NCBI RefSeq assembly: GCF_946479605.1
Contig: NZ_CAMLGT010000072.1
Coordinates: forward strand, 1-14,618
DNA: 14,618 nucleotides
Direction: 5' to 3'
DNA from: an uncultured Lacibacter sp.
GTDB taxonomy: Bacteria > Bacteroidota > Bacteroidia > Chitinophagales > Chitinophagaceae
The notes under the pieces are model-generated. The model was not told where the DNA came from. It ran no database searches and saw only the letters and a list, made by a program, of their open reading frames with translations. Shown in pieces: positions 1-6,675 of this stretch; positions within the stretch are counted from its first letter, which is position 1, and every line of letters starts with the position of its first letter. Made by a program: the position numbers and the translations under genes.

Positions 1-292
1 GCGAAGCAGGTAAATGATCGGCAAGCAGTTTGGCGTATTGCACCTGTGGACTTTCAACAAACTCGCCATAAACAATGAGGTGCATATACTGATCCAGTTG
101 CTCATGAATTGCTTTTATCACTTTGGGATGGCGATGGCCTACGTTACAAACGCTGATGCCGGCTATCAGATCAATATATTCCTTACCCTGCGCATCCCAC
201 ATGCGGCAGCCTTCTGCCTTTACCATTTCAAGTGCCAAAGGTGCGGAAGATGTTTGTGCTACGTGTTGAAGAAAAAGTTGCCGTTGATTCAT
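1..292 (-). CDS. Class III PLP-dependent aminotransferase, N-terminal part (acetylornithine/ornithine aminotransferase type)
   Basis: Reading the minus strand from the ATG at 292 gives an open frame of 97 codons that leaves the window at base 1, so only the N-terminus is visible. The protein begins MNQRQLFLQHVAQTSSAPLA, followed by a short strand with WDAQGKEYIDL (residues 32-42) and then AGISVCNVGHRHPKV (44-58). An opening of the form 'asp-x-x-gly-lys-x-tyr-ile-asp ... gly-x-x-val-x-asn-x-gly-his-x-his-pro' is the standard start of class III (ornithine-aminotransferase-like) PLP enzymes, in which this segment lines the active site of the partner subunit. The PLP-binding lysine lies further on, outside the window. 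Substrate cannot be fixed from this fragment; acetylornithine, ornithine and other omega-amino acids are all possible. It is divergent from the gene at 519, with 226 bases between them. No Shine-Dalgarno sequence precedes the ATG. Confidence 0.85.
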   Translation of the reverse strand, partial: MNQRQLFLQHVAQTSSAPLALEMVKAEGCRMWDAQGKEYIDLIAGISVCNVGHRHPKVIKAIHEQLDQYMHLIVYGEFVESPQVQYAKLLADHLPAS

Positions 293-335
293 AGTTGAGA
301 ATGGATGCAAATGTCGGGAAATAGTTTCTTGGCCT

Positions 336-343
336 CAAAATTA
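336..343 (-). promoter_or_regulatory. Candidate -7 element (TAATTTTG) for the aminotransferase gene
   Basis: Read on the minus strand, 343 to 336 is TAATTTTG, an exact match to the Bacteroidota -7 consensus TAnnTTTG. It would start transcription near 331, about 39 bases before the ATG at 292. No good TTTG-like -33 box is found about 20 bases upstream, so this is only a candidate. The perfect palindrome TTACCGGTAA (341-350) overlaps its upstream edge. The rest of the 293-518 gap shows no gene or terminator that I can support. Confidence 0.3.
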
Positions 344-518
344 CCGGTAACGAAACCGGTGGCTCTGTGGTTGCGTATGTTGTTTAAAGGAGGAAATAAA
401 TCGGGCTTTTTCAGGCAGTAGACTTACCAAAACGGATAATTACTTGAAAAAACAGGGCAAACATTATGTAGCCTCAAAAAACAATGCGAAATTTACAACA
501 GATTAAACTCACATTCCG

Positions 519-1052
519 ATGCCCGTAATTCTCCCTGTAGAAGGCGTATTCCCTCAGTTTGGTAACGATTGCTTTATTGCTCCTAATGCAACTATTGTTG
601 GCGATGTTGTAATGGGCGATGAATGCAGTGTGTGGTTCAATGCTGTGGTGCGGGGCGATGTTAACAGCATACGGCTTGGAAATAAAGTAAATGTGCAGGA
701 TGGAGCAGTGTTGCATGCCACTTACCAAAAAACCAAAACCATTATTGGTAACAATGTGAGTATTGGTCATAACGCTCTTGTTCACGGCTGCACGGTACAT
801 GACAATGTACTGATAGGAATGGGCGCCATAGTAATGGACAATGCCGTTGTTAACAGCAATTCCATTATTGCAGCCGGCGCAGTAGTACTGGAAGGAACAG
901 TGGTGGAAGCAGGAAGTATTTATGCGGGTGTGCCAGCAAAAAAAGTAAAAGACATCAGCCAGGAACTGATTAATGGAGAGATCAACCGTATTGCCAATAA
1001 TTATATTAAATATTCCGGATGGTTTAAAGATGCGTTAACAGAAAACAAATGA
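519..1052 (+). CDS. Gamma-carbonic-anhydrase-like hexapeptide-repeat protein (YrdA/PaaY family)
   Basis: This 177-aa protein is built of left-handed beta-helix hexapeptide repeats from about residue 15 to 140 (IAPNATIVGDV, VVMGDECSVWFNAVVRGD, IRLGNKVNVQDGAVLHA, TIIGNNVSIGHNALVHGC, VLIGMGAIVMDNAVV and so on), then a C-terminal helix. The family forms trimers with a metal between subunits. The three expected ligand histidines are present: H66 (VLHAT), H84 and H89 (SIGHNALVHGC), the last two with the 5-residue spacing seen in Cam-type enzymes. R45 and D47 (VRGD) match the conserved Arg/Asp pair. The long acidic loop of archaeal Cam is absent, as in YrdA, CaiE and PaaY. Carbonic anhydrase activity is therefore possible but not assured; PaaY-type thioesterase or no activity are alternatives. 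The length is normal for the family. The start is the ATG at 519, with an A-rich leader and no Shine-Dalgarno sequence. It is followed on the same strand by the small lipoprotein gene. Confidence 0.88.
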   Translation: MPVILPVEGVFPQFGNDCFIAPNATIVGDVVMGDECSVWFNAVVRGDVNSIRLGNKVNVQDGAVLHATYQKTKTIIGNNVSIGHNALVHGCTVHDNVLIGMGAIVMDNAVVNSNSIIAAGAVVLEGTVVEAGSIYAGVPAKKVKDISQELINGEINRIANNYIKYSGWFKDALTENK

Positions 1053-1101
1053 TTCCGGTACGAACATTGCCTTTATCCAAATGTTAAACATAATTAATCG
1101 T

Positions 1102-1275
1102 ATGAAACAAATAACCAAAGCAGCACTCGTGGTAATATTACTGTCTTTTATTACAAGTTGCAATGTGTTTAAACGAACACCCAAGGAAGGATGTCCAACC
1201 AATGGGAAGAATGTGGGAGCAGAGCGGCTGCTTGGTGGCGAAAAAATAAAAAAAGCGAAACGATTTAACAGCTAA
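1102..1275 (+). CDS. Small lipoprotein, about 57 aa
   Basis: From the ATG at 1102 the product is 57 aa: a short basic start (MKQITK), a hydrophobic stretch (AALVVILLSFI) and a lipobox ITSC with the cysteine at residue 20. This is the pattern of a signal-peptidase-II lipoprotein. The mature part is only about 38 residues, basic, and contains GCPTNGKNVGAERLLGG followed by a lysine-rich tail. An in-frame ATG at 1081 would add seven residues (MLNIINR) before the basic start; I prefer 1102 because it gives a conventional signal peptide. I remember similar very short Bacteroidota lipoproteins with a CPTNGKNVGAE-like core, but no function is known to me. It lies 49 bases after the hexapeptide-protein gene on the same strand, so cotranscription is likely. 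The small size makes the call moderate, but the lipobox is clear. Confidence 0.7.
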   Translation: MKQITKAALVVILLSFITSCNVFKRTPKEGCPTNGKNVGAERLLGGEKIKKAKRFNS

Positions 1276-1324
1276 ACGATAACAGACAACTAACCCGATT
1301 TCATAACACCAAAAAATTACCGCT

Positions 1325-1639
1325 ATGAATCCAACATTACGCAACCATGTGGGATATAATGAAGCAGTTCTTGATGATGATGCCAGCTACGAAAAATTTC
1401 ATCGCTGGGCAGATGTCCTTGCCGACAAGTTAAAGATCTCCTTCACGAAAAAGCTTGATGATTTTGAAGCTCTGTACTGGGACTTTATTTATAAGGGAAC
1501 AGCACTTACCCTCAGCTTCAATATTTTCAATGGTATTTCTGTTTTTCCATCACTGGAAGAAAAGAGTGAGCATTTTGAAAATGCAGCCATTGCTGAACTG
1601 GTTGATGCATTGAAAGATGCAGATCCCGGTGAAATGTAA
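1325..1639 (+). CDS. Conserved-looking small protein of unknown function
   Basis: This 104-aa acidic, soluble protein has no signal peptide or membrane segment. It starts with an amphipathic region (SYEKFHRWADVLADKLKISF, residues 21-40), then a predicted strand-rich core (EALYWDFIYKGTALTLSFNIFNGISVFP, 48-75), and ends in an acidic helix (AAIAELVDALKDAD). The core with alternating aromatic and hydrophobic residues looks like an antiparallel sheet. I do not recognise the family with certainty. The gene begins with the ATG at 1325, 49 bases after the lipoprotein stop. It is followed by a strong terminator at 1668-1710 and is convergent with rsgA. It could be the last gene of a 519-1639 operon. 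Codon use looks like that of its neighbours. Confidence 0.7.
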   Translation: MNPTLRNHVGYNEAVLDDDASYEKFHRWADVLADKLKISFTKKLDDFEALYWDFIYKGTALTLSFNIFNGISVFPSLEEKSEHFENAAIAELVDALKDADPGEM

Positions 1640-1667
1640 CTGTCAAGTAGCCATCAGTATATACAAC

Positions 1668-1710
1668 AAAACTATTAAGAAGCAGAACTGCGGCTTAATA
1701 GTTTTTTTTT
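1668..1710 (+). terminator. Intrinsic terminator shared by the convergent ends of the 1325 gene and rsgA
   Basis: A perfect 12-bp stem pairs AAAACTATTAAG (1668-1679) with CTTAATAGTTTT (1694-1705), and the T run 1702-1710 follows. The loop can form a further short GCAG/CTGC pairing. On the plus strand this is a good rho-independent terminator for the gene ending at 1639. On the minus strand the stem is followed by GTTTTGTTG, so weaker termination of rsgA is possible. The rsgA stop codon (1695-1697) lies inside the right arm. Confidence 0.85.
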
Positions 1711-2624
1711 GTTTCGATGGTTGCCAGTATTCCGCAATAGCTGATGTAACGTAAAGGATGAACCTGCTCTTTGGCGACAGCTGCTTTTACAGCACAGCCT
1801 GGCTCTTCCAGGTGAAGACAATTATTGAACTGGCAATCGTTGATCAACTCACGCATTTCAGGAAAATAGTGCGAAAGCTCCTGCCGGTTAATATCGAATA
1901 ATCCAAATTCTTTGACGCCAGGTGTATCAATAATTCTTCCGCCTCCGGGCAGATCAAACATTTCGGCAAAGGTGGTGGTATGCATCCCCTTCCCACTCCA
2001 GCCACTCACTTCTTCTGTCCGCAAATCAAGATCGGGCATCAGGTAATTGATAAATGTTGATTTTCCCACACCCGAATGACCACTTAACAAAGTGGTTTTG
2101 TTTTTCAGCAAATCCTTTACTTCGTCTATACCTTCCTTCTTTTCCATGGAAATAAGAAACACTTTGTAACCGATAGCTTCGTACATATCACGCCACTCTT
2201 CAAACTGTTCCATTTCCTTTTTCCTGTACACATCCGCTTTGTTGAACACGATAATGCTGGGAATATGATATGCTTCGGATGCAATGAGAAAACGATCAAT
2301 AAAGCCTTGTGAAGTTCGTGGCTCTTTCAACGTAGCAAATAACAAACTCTGATCTAAATTGGAAGCGATGATATGGTGCTGGTGTTTGTTATGCGGGCTT
2401 TGCCGGTTAATATAGTTACGCCTGTCGCTGATACCAGAAATAATCCATGTTTGCTCAACATCGTTGTCCAGCATCATCTCCACTTCATCGCCCACAGCAA
2501 TGGGATTGGTAGAGGTAATACCATCAATTTTAAATTTCCCTTTGATACGTGCCTGCACAGTTTTTCCTTCCTCTGTTTTGGCAACATACCAGCTACCGGT
2601 TGATTTATAAATGATGGCGTTCAT
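1695..2624 (-). CDS. rsgA: Ribosome small-subunit-dependent GTPase A (RsgA/YjeQ)
   Basis: This 309-aa protein has the RsgA architecture: an N-terminal OB-fold (about residues 1-65), a circularly permuted GTPase domain and a C-terminal zinc finger. The permuted order is visible: G4 motif NKAD at 128-131 comes before the P-loop GHSGVGKST (182-190), then the switch I region (GKGMHTTT, 211-218) and G3 DTPG (233-236). The zinc ligands are C264, C269, H271 and C277. RsgA binds the maturing 30S subunit and couples GTP hydrolysis to release of assembly factors. All catalytic motifs are intact and the length is normal. The start is the ATG at 2624. It lies 63 bases downstream of batA on the same strand, so it may be read from the moxR/bat transcript; the gap carries a short CACnAAG-type repeat. 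It shares a terminator hairpin with the convergent gene. Confidence 0.97.
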   Translation of the reverse strand: MNAIIYKSTGSWYVAKTEEGKTVQARIKGKFKIDGITSTNPIAVGDEVEMMLDNDVEQTWIISGISDRRNYINRQSPHNKHQHHIIASNLDQSLLFATLKEPRTSQGFIDRFLIASEAYHIPSIIVFNKADVYRKKEMEQFEEWRDMYEAIGYKVFLISMEKKEGIDEVKDLLKNKTTLLSGHSGVGKSTFINYLMPDLDLRTEEVSGWSGKGMHTTTFAEMFDLPGGGRIIDTPGVKEFGLFDINRQELSHYFPEMRELINDCQFNNCLHLEEPGCAVKAAVAKEQVHPLRYISYCGILATIETKKNY

Positions 2625-2648
2625 TGTAATGCAAAGAAACAGGTTTTG

Positions 2649-2683
2649 CCACTAAGACCCAAGGGCACCAAAGAGTACAAAAG
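2649..2683. repeat. Short intergenic CACnAAG-type repeat
   Basis: Between rsgA and batA the sequence runs CACTAAGA (2650-2657), then CACCAAAGA (2666-2674), then ACAAAAG (2677-2683), an imperfect direct repeat of an A/C-rich unit with no inverted symmetry. I recall this 'CCACTAAGACnCnAAGGCACnAAG' style of spacer as frequent in intergenic DNA of Bacteroidota and some other bacteria, but could not search for further copies. Confidence 0.45.
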
Positions 2684-2687
2684 CAAA

Positions 2688-3692
2688 TCACGGAAACTTC
2701 CGCAACACTTTATAACGCAGCCAGGCTTCTATTAATAACAGCACCACTGCTGCAATGGCCAGCGGATAAAATTTTTCCTTGTAGCGGGAGAAGCTGCTTG
2801 TTTCGATCTTTGATTTTTCCAGTTGATCAATATCGGAGTATATCTTACTTAAACTTTCATTATCCTTTGCCCGGAAATAGTTGCCACCGGTTTCGTTGGC
2901 AATTTCCCGCAGGAGCTTTTCATCAATATTTACTTTTTCCATGGTACGTACAACACCACCGGTTGTTTGTTGCGGCAGCGCAGCAAAACCTTCTGTACCC
3001 ATACCAATGGTATAAACTTTTACCTGGTAAGCTTTTGCAATTTCTTTTGCGGTGCTTGGTGGTATCAAACCACCGTTATTCTCTCCATCCGTTAAAAGCA
3101 CCACCACTTTACTTTTTGATTCACTGGTCTTTAAACGCTCCACACTTGTAGCTAACCCCGATCCAATAGCAGTTCCATCCTGCAGAATACCGCTACGCAC
3201 AGCATAGATCTGGCTTTTTAATGCGGCGTAATCTGTTGTTGGTGGACATTGTGTAAACGATTCACCGGAAAAGATCACCAACCCAATACGGTCTGTTTTT
3301 CTTGCATCCACAAAATCACTGGCAACCTTTTTCATTGCTTCAAGCCGGTTGGGACTAAAATCTTCCGCCAGCATACTTCCGCTCACATCCATACACAGAA
3401 TAATATCGATTCCCTCGCCTTCCACCCGTTCTTCACTGCTGCGTGTTTGCGGCCTGGCAATAGCCACAATGATCAATGCAAGCACAAGCAGGCGAATGGC
3501 AAAAGGCAGATGCCGCAACAGGTTTTTTGAACTGCCTGTTTTACGGTAGATGCTGAGTGTGGAAACAGTAACTGATGAAGATGATCTTTTGTTGCTGATG
3601 ATGTACCAGACAATCAGCAGTGGTAACAACAACAGCAGCCATAATAAAAAAGGATATGCAAAGACAATATGTTGATACCACTCGTTAAGCAT
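2688..3692 (-). CDS. batA: BatA-type von Willebrand factor A membrane protein
   Basis: This 334-aa protein has two N-terminal membrane segments (about 11-32 and 62-79), a VWA domain (about 95-290) and a C-terminal membrane segment (309-326). The metal-ion-dependent adhesion site is complete: D102-x-S104-x-S106 in MDVSGSM, T174 in DGTAIG and D202 in LLTDGEN, so the domain should bind a divalent ion and a ligand. The family member BatA belongs to the Bacteroides aerotolerance operon, where VWA proteins sit in the inner membrane with the VWA domain exposed to the periplasm; MoxR ATPases act with such proteins as chaperone-like partners. The start codon overlaps the stop of the upstream membrane protein by 8 bases, so translation is coupled. 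batB, usually the next gene and also a VWA protein, is not present: rsgA follows after 63 bases. The exact biochemical role is not established. Confidence 0.9.
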   Translation of the reverse strand: MLNEWYQHIVFAYPFLLWLLLLLPLLIVWYIISNKRSSSSVTVSTLSIYRKTGSSKNLLRHLPFAIRLLVLALIIVAIARPQTRSSEERVEGEGIDIILCMDVSGSMLAEDFSPNRLEAMKKVASDFVDARKTDRIGLVIFSGESFTQCPPTTDYAALKSQIYAVRSGILQDGTAIGSGLATSVERLKTSESKSKVVVLLTDGENNGGLIPPSTAKEIAKAYQVKVYTIGMGTEGFAALPQQTTGGVVRTMEKVNIDEKLLREIANETGGNYFRAKDNESLSKIYSDIDQLEKSKIETSSFSRYKEKFYPLAIAAVVLLLIEAWLRYKVLRKFP

Positions 3693-4578
3693 CGGGCTTT
3701 AATTCTTTTTCTGATTGTTTAATGGTTGCTTCCATTGTTTCAATTGTTTGCAGGCACTCATCCTTGATTGCTGCAAATTTTGCAAACTTCACGGCATCAC
3801 CCAGCCGTAGCGATTGAATGATGCTGATAAGTGTTTCATTTAACACATATGGCTTCAATTGCATGGCCAGTTCATCTGTTGTGAGCCTGGTGAATGGCTG
3901 ATGCAGCTTGCGTTCGTAATAACGCTTAACAGCGTACGACAGATCGGCAAAATTCTTTTTCTGGCTCAACTGCGTATCCCAATCTTCTTCTTTTAATCGT
4001 TTTGTGGTTAAAAGAAAATCATCCAACGCTGTTTTTCCCGATTCCTCAATCACCACTGCCGCTTTTCCTTTCTTCCATTTCCTAAACAGGATGATGAGTA
4101 GTAGTAAACTGATGATGGCTGCAGCTAAAACTGCTAACCCTATCCACAGCTCGCCGCCGTTTACTTCAATAATGGGTTTTACATCGTTGAGCAATTGATT
4201 GCCTGATGTATCATACTCCACCGATATCTCTTTTACAGGAAATGTTACCAGTTGTTCCTTGTCATTTACATTGGATGGGATAACAGCCGTTATATTTCCA
4301 ACAGACCATAAACCGCTGTCAAAACTGGTGATGGTGATCTCACGTTTCAACAGATCAGTAGTATCAAACTTTACGTATTCAAAATGGGGAATGCTGTCAG
4401 GAAATTTCCATTGAATAGAAGCGTTGCGACTGATGGCTTTTAATTCAAACCTCAGCTTTACAGGCTCGCCAATCAATATTTTTTCTTTTGAAGCTGTTAC
4501 AACAGGAGTTACCTGAGCTGCAGTAAACAAACCCATCACCAATAAACCAACTGCAATGAATAGTTCCTTTCTGATCAT
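3685..4578 (-). CDS. BatD-like/DUF4381-like membrane-anchored protein of the moxR-bat cluster
   Basis: This 297-aa protein has an N-terminal signal peptide (residues 1 to about 21, FIAVGLLVMGLFTAAQ), a periplasmic beta-rich domain (about 22-140), one membrane segment (about 143-165, followed by the positive-stop RKWKKGK) and a cytoplasmic helical domain (about 170-297). The cytoplasmic part contains YAVKRYYERKLHQPFTRLTT and LGDAVKFAKFA, which resemble the C-terminal tail of DUF4381/BatD-type proteins that sit between DUF58 and VWA genes. I assign it by position and architecture rather than by a diagnostic motif. Its start overlaps the DUF58 stop (ATGA, 4575-4578), and its stop lies 8 bases inside batA, so the four genes are translationally linked. 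It plausibly connects a periplasmic sensing or binding domain with the cytoplasmic MoxR/DUF58 partners; that is inference. Confidence 0.75.
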   Translation of the reverse strand: MIRKELFIAVGLLVMGLFTAAQVTPVVTASKEKILIGEPVKLRFELKAISRNASIQWKFPDSIPHFEYVKFDTTDLLKREITITSFDSGLWSVGNITAVIPSNVNDKEQLVTFPVKEISVEYDTSGNQLLNDVKPIIEVNGGELWIGLAVLAAAIISLLLLIILFRKWKKGKAAVVIEESGKTALDDFLLTTKRLKEEDWDTQLSQKKNFADLSYAVKRYYERKLHQPFTRLTTDELAMQLKPYVLNETLISIIQSLRLGDAVKFAKFAAIKDECLQTIETMEATIKQSEKELKPDA

Positions 4579-5447
4579 CTGATCCTGTTAATGAAAAATT
4601 TCTGTAACACTTTTACATAATCATCACCTGCCCGCATATGCAACAGATCAGCTCCCGCTCTGCGGAATACATCTTTCACATGATCGTTATGCTTATGAAA
4701 ATCTTTTTCGTATTCAAACCGAACAGCTGCGTTTGATGAATCGATCCAGCGCTGCTCACCTGTTTCAGCATCTGCTACCTGCAGTAAACCAGCTTCGGGC
4801 AAACGCATATCAAGCTGGTCATAAATTTTAATCCCGATCACATCATGCTTTTTACAGGCAACACGCAATGCTTCTTCATATCCTTTTCCTAAAAAATCGC
4901 TGATAAGAAAACAAATACTTTTTCTCCTGCACACATTATTGAACATGCGAAAAGCATCAATGTAATTTGTTTGTTTTGAGGCAGCATCATTCCCCAGCAT
5001 TTCACGTACAATATAAAGTGTATGTTGCCTGGCTTTTTTTGGCGCAATAAAACGCTGCACTTTATCGCCAAATAAAATAGCACCTACTTTGTCATTATTA
5101 TTTACTGCAGAAAAAGCAAGCACTGCTGCTAATTCAGTTACCAGGTCTTTCTTACGTTGCAGATGTGTACCAAAACTGATGCTGGCACTGTTATCGATCA
5201 GGAGGAAAACACTTTGTTCACGCTCTTCTTCAAACACTTTGCTGTAAGGGTGTGCATAGCGTGCACTTACATTCCAGTCAATAAAACGAATATCATCTCC
5301 TGGCTGGTACTCACGTACCTCCTTATAACTCATACCCTGCCCCTTAAAAGCCGAATGATATTCACCCGTGAACATGTGATTCGTCAGCCGCTTGCTTTTA
5401 ATTTCAAGTGCCCTTACTTTCTTTAATATTTCTTCGGTAGTTAACAA
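4575..5447 (-). CDS. DUF58 protein of the MoxR-associated cluster
   Basis: This 290-aa soluble protein carries the DUF58 signature REYQPGDDIRFIDWNVSAR (residues 45-63) followed by a VWA-like fold whose first strand ends in LLIDNSAS (83-89), giving a D-x-S-x-S metal-site motif. DUF58 proteins accompany MoxR ATPases and VWA proteins and are thought to act as their partners; no reaction is known. The only start in frame that keeps the conserved N-terminus (LTTEEILKKVRALEIKSKRL) is a TTG at 5447; no ATG lies upstream in frame before the moxR stop, and the first internal ATG (residue 25) would remove conserved sequence. The gene starts 26 bases after moxR and ends in a 4-base overlap with the next gene. 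Confidence 0.93.
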   Translation of the reverse strand: MLTTEEILKKVRALEIKSKRLTNHMFTGEYHSAFKGQGMSYKEVREYQPGDDIRFIDWNVSARYAHPYSKVFEEEREQSVFLLIDNSASISFGTHLQRKKDLVTELAAVLAFSAVNNNDKVGAILFGDKVQRFIAPKKARQHTLYIVREMLGNDAASKQTNYIDAFRMFNNVCRRKSICFLISDFLGKGYEEALRVACKKHDVIGIKIYDQLDMRLPEAGLLQVADAETGEQRWIDSSNAAVRFEYEKDFHKHNDHVKDVFRRAGADLLHMRAGDDYVKVLQKFFINRIR

Positions 5448-5473
5448 AACCGTTGTGCGTTTTGGGTTAAGAG

Positions 5474-6475
5474 TTACGGCACTTTTACTGCATTCAGCAC
5501 TTGTGTAATGATTTCTTCAACAGAAACATTCTCTGCCTCTGCTTCGTAGGTAAGTCCAATACGATGGCGCAGAACATCGGCTGCAATGGTGCGAACATCT
5601 TCCGGTAAAACATAACCACGCTTGTTAAGAAACGCAACGGATTTAGATGCCAGTGCCATATTGATAGATGCACGTGGCGAACCACCATACGAGATCATTG
5701 ATTTGATATTGCTTAACCCAACTTGCTCGGGTTTGCGTGTGGCAAATACAATATCAAGAATATAGTTTTCAATTTTTTCATCCATGTAAATGGTGCGTGC
5801 AAGATCACGTGCTTCTGTAACCTCACGCATTGATACAACAGGATTAATAACTGGTGAAGCGACCTGTTGTGTATTTTGACGAATGATGAGTTGTTCTTCT
5901 TCTTTCTTTGGATAATCGATCACCACCTTCAGCATAAAACGATCCTGCTGTGCCTCCGGTAATGGATAAGTACCCTCCTGTTCAAGCGGGTTTTGTGTAG
6001 CAAGTACAAGAAATGGCTCTTCCAGCTTATGTGTGTTTTCGCCAATGGTTACCTGGCGCTCCTGCATTGCTTCCAGCAAAGCACTCTGCACTTTTGCCGG
6101 AGCACGGTTAATTTCATCGGCCAACACAAAATTGGCAAAGATGGGCCCACGGCGTACAAAAAATTCGTTCCGCTGTTGGTTGTAGATCATAGTACCAATT
6201 ACATCGGCCGGTAACATATCGGGCGTAAACTGTATGCGGCTGAATTTGGCATTGATAGCCTGCGAAAGTGATTTGATAGTGAGCGTTTTTGCAAGACCCG
6301 GCACACCTTCCAGTAATATATGACCGTTGCCCAGCAAACCCACCAATAAACGATCAACCATATATTGCTGCCCCACTAACACTTTTCCAACTTCTGCACG
6401 CAGCCTGTCGAGAAAACTGCCGGCATATTGAATCTTATCATTCAGGATCTTAATGTCTTCTGCGGTTTTTAACAT
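5474..6475 (-). CDS. moxR: MoxR-family AAA+ ATPase
   Basis: This 333-aa protein is a complete MoxR AAA+ ATPase: Walker A GVPGLAKT (57-64), Walker B FVLADEIN (116-123), sensor 1 ATQNP (159-163), an arginine finger in AQQDRF (R179) and sensor 2 in GGSPRAS (264-270). MoxR proteins are thought to use ATP to remodel or insert cofactors into VWA-containing partners, here presumably the DUF58 protein and BatA. I take the ATG at 6475 as start; a TTG 30 bases further up also lies in frame but would add an unusual MYFHHQNRVY extension. It is the first gene of a tight minus-strand run (moxR, DUF58, BatD-like, batA, rsgA). No convincing TAnnTTTG promoter was found upstream in the 200-base divergent gap. 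Confidence 0.96.
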   Translation of the reverse strand: MLKTAEDIKILNDKIQYAGSFLDRLRAEVGKVLVGQQYMVDRLLVGLLGNGHILLEGVPGLAKTLTIKSLSQAINAKFSRIQFTPDMLPADVIGTMIYNQQRNEFFVRRGPIFANFVLADEINRAPAKVQSALLEAMQERQVTIGENTHKLEEPFLVLATQNPLEQEGTYPLPEAQQDRFMLKVVIDYPKKEEEQLIIRQNTQQVASPVINPVVSMREVTEARDLARTIYMDEKIENYILDIVFATRKPEQVGLSNIKSMISYGGSPRASINMALASKSVAFLNKRGYVLPEDVRTIAADVLRHRIGLTYEAEAENVSVEEIITQVLNAVKVP

Positions 6476-6662
6476 GTAAACTCTGTTTTGGTGATGAAAA
6501 TACAATACCGTTCGCTTCGTAGAAAAACATTTTATAAACGGCTGTACCTGAAAACATTTCTCCTACGCAAAAAGAAGGCCGGAATTGCCATAAACACTTC
6601 AGATAGTAATCATTCTCAACCACTCGTGTTTTTACCTGCGATTTCTTACTACCATCATCTGC

Positions 6663-6670
6663 TATCTTTG
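6663..6670 (+). promoter_or_regulatory. -7 element TATCTTTG placed for a leaderless transcript
   Basis: TATCTTTG at 6663-6670 matches the Bacteroidota -7 consensus TAnnTTTG exactly and ends 5 bases before the ATG at 6676. Transcription from such an element normally begins a few bases downstream, which here is at or next to the start codon, so the mRNA may have almost no 5' leader. The -33 region is weak (TTTC at 6642-6645). Confidence 0.6.
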
Positions 6671-6675
6671 CAGCT

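Noticed and set aside
14..298. Plus-strand 94-codon frame at the left edge
   Set aside because: It is the antisense of the aminotransferase N-terminus, which reads cleanly on the minus strand with family motifs.
6476..6505. N-terminal extension of MoxR from a TTG at 6505
   Set aside because: The ATG at 6475 matches the usual MoxR start; the extension has an atypical composition.
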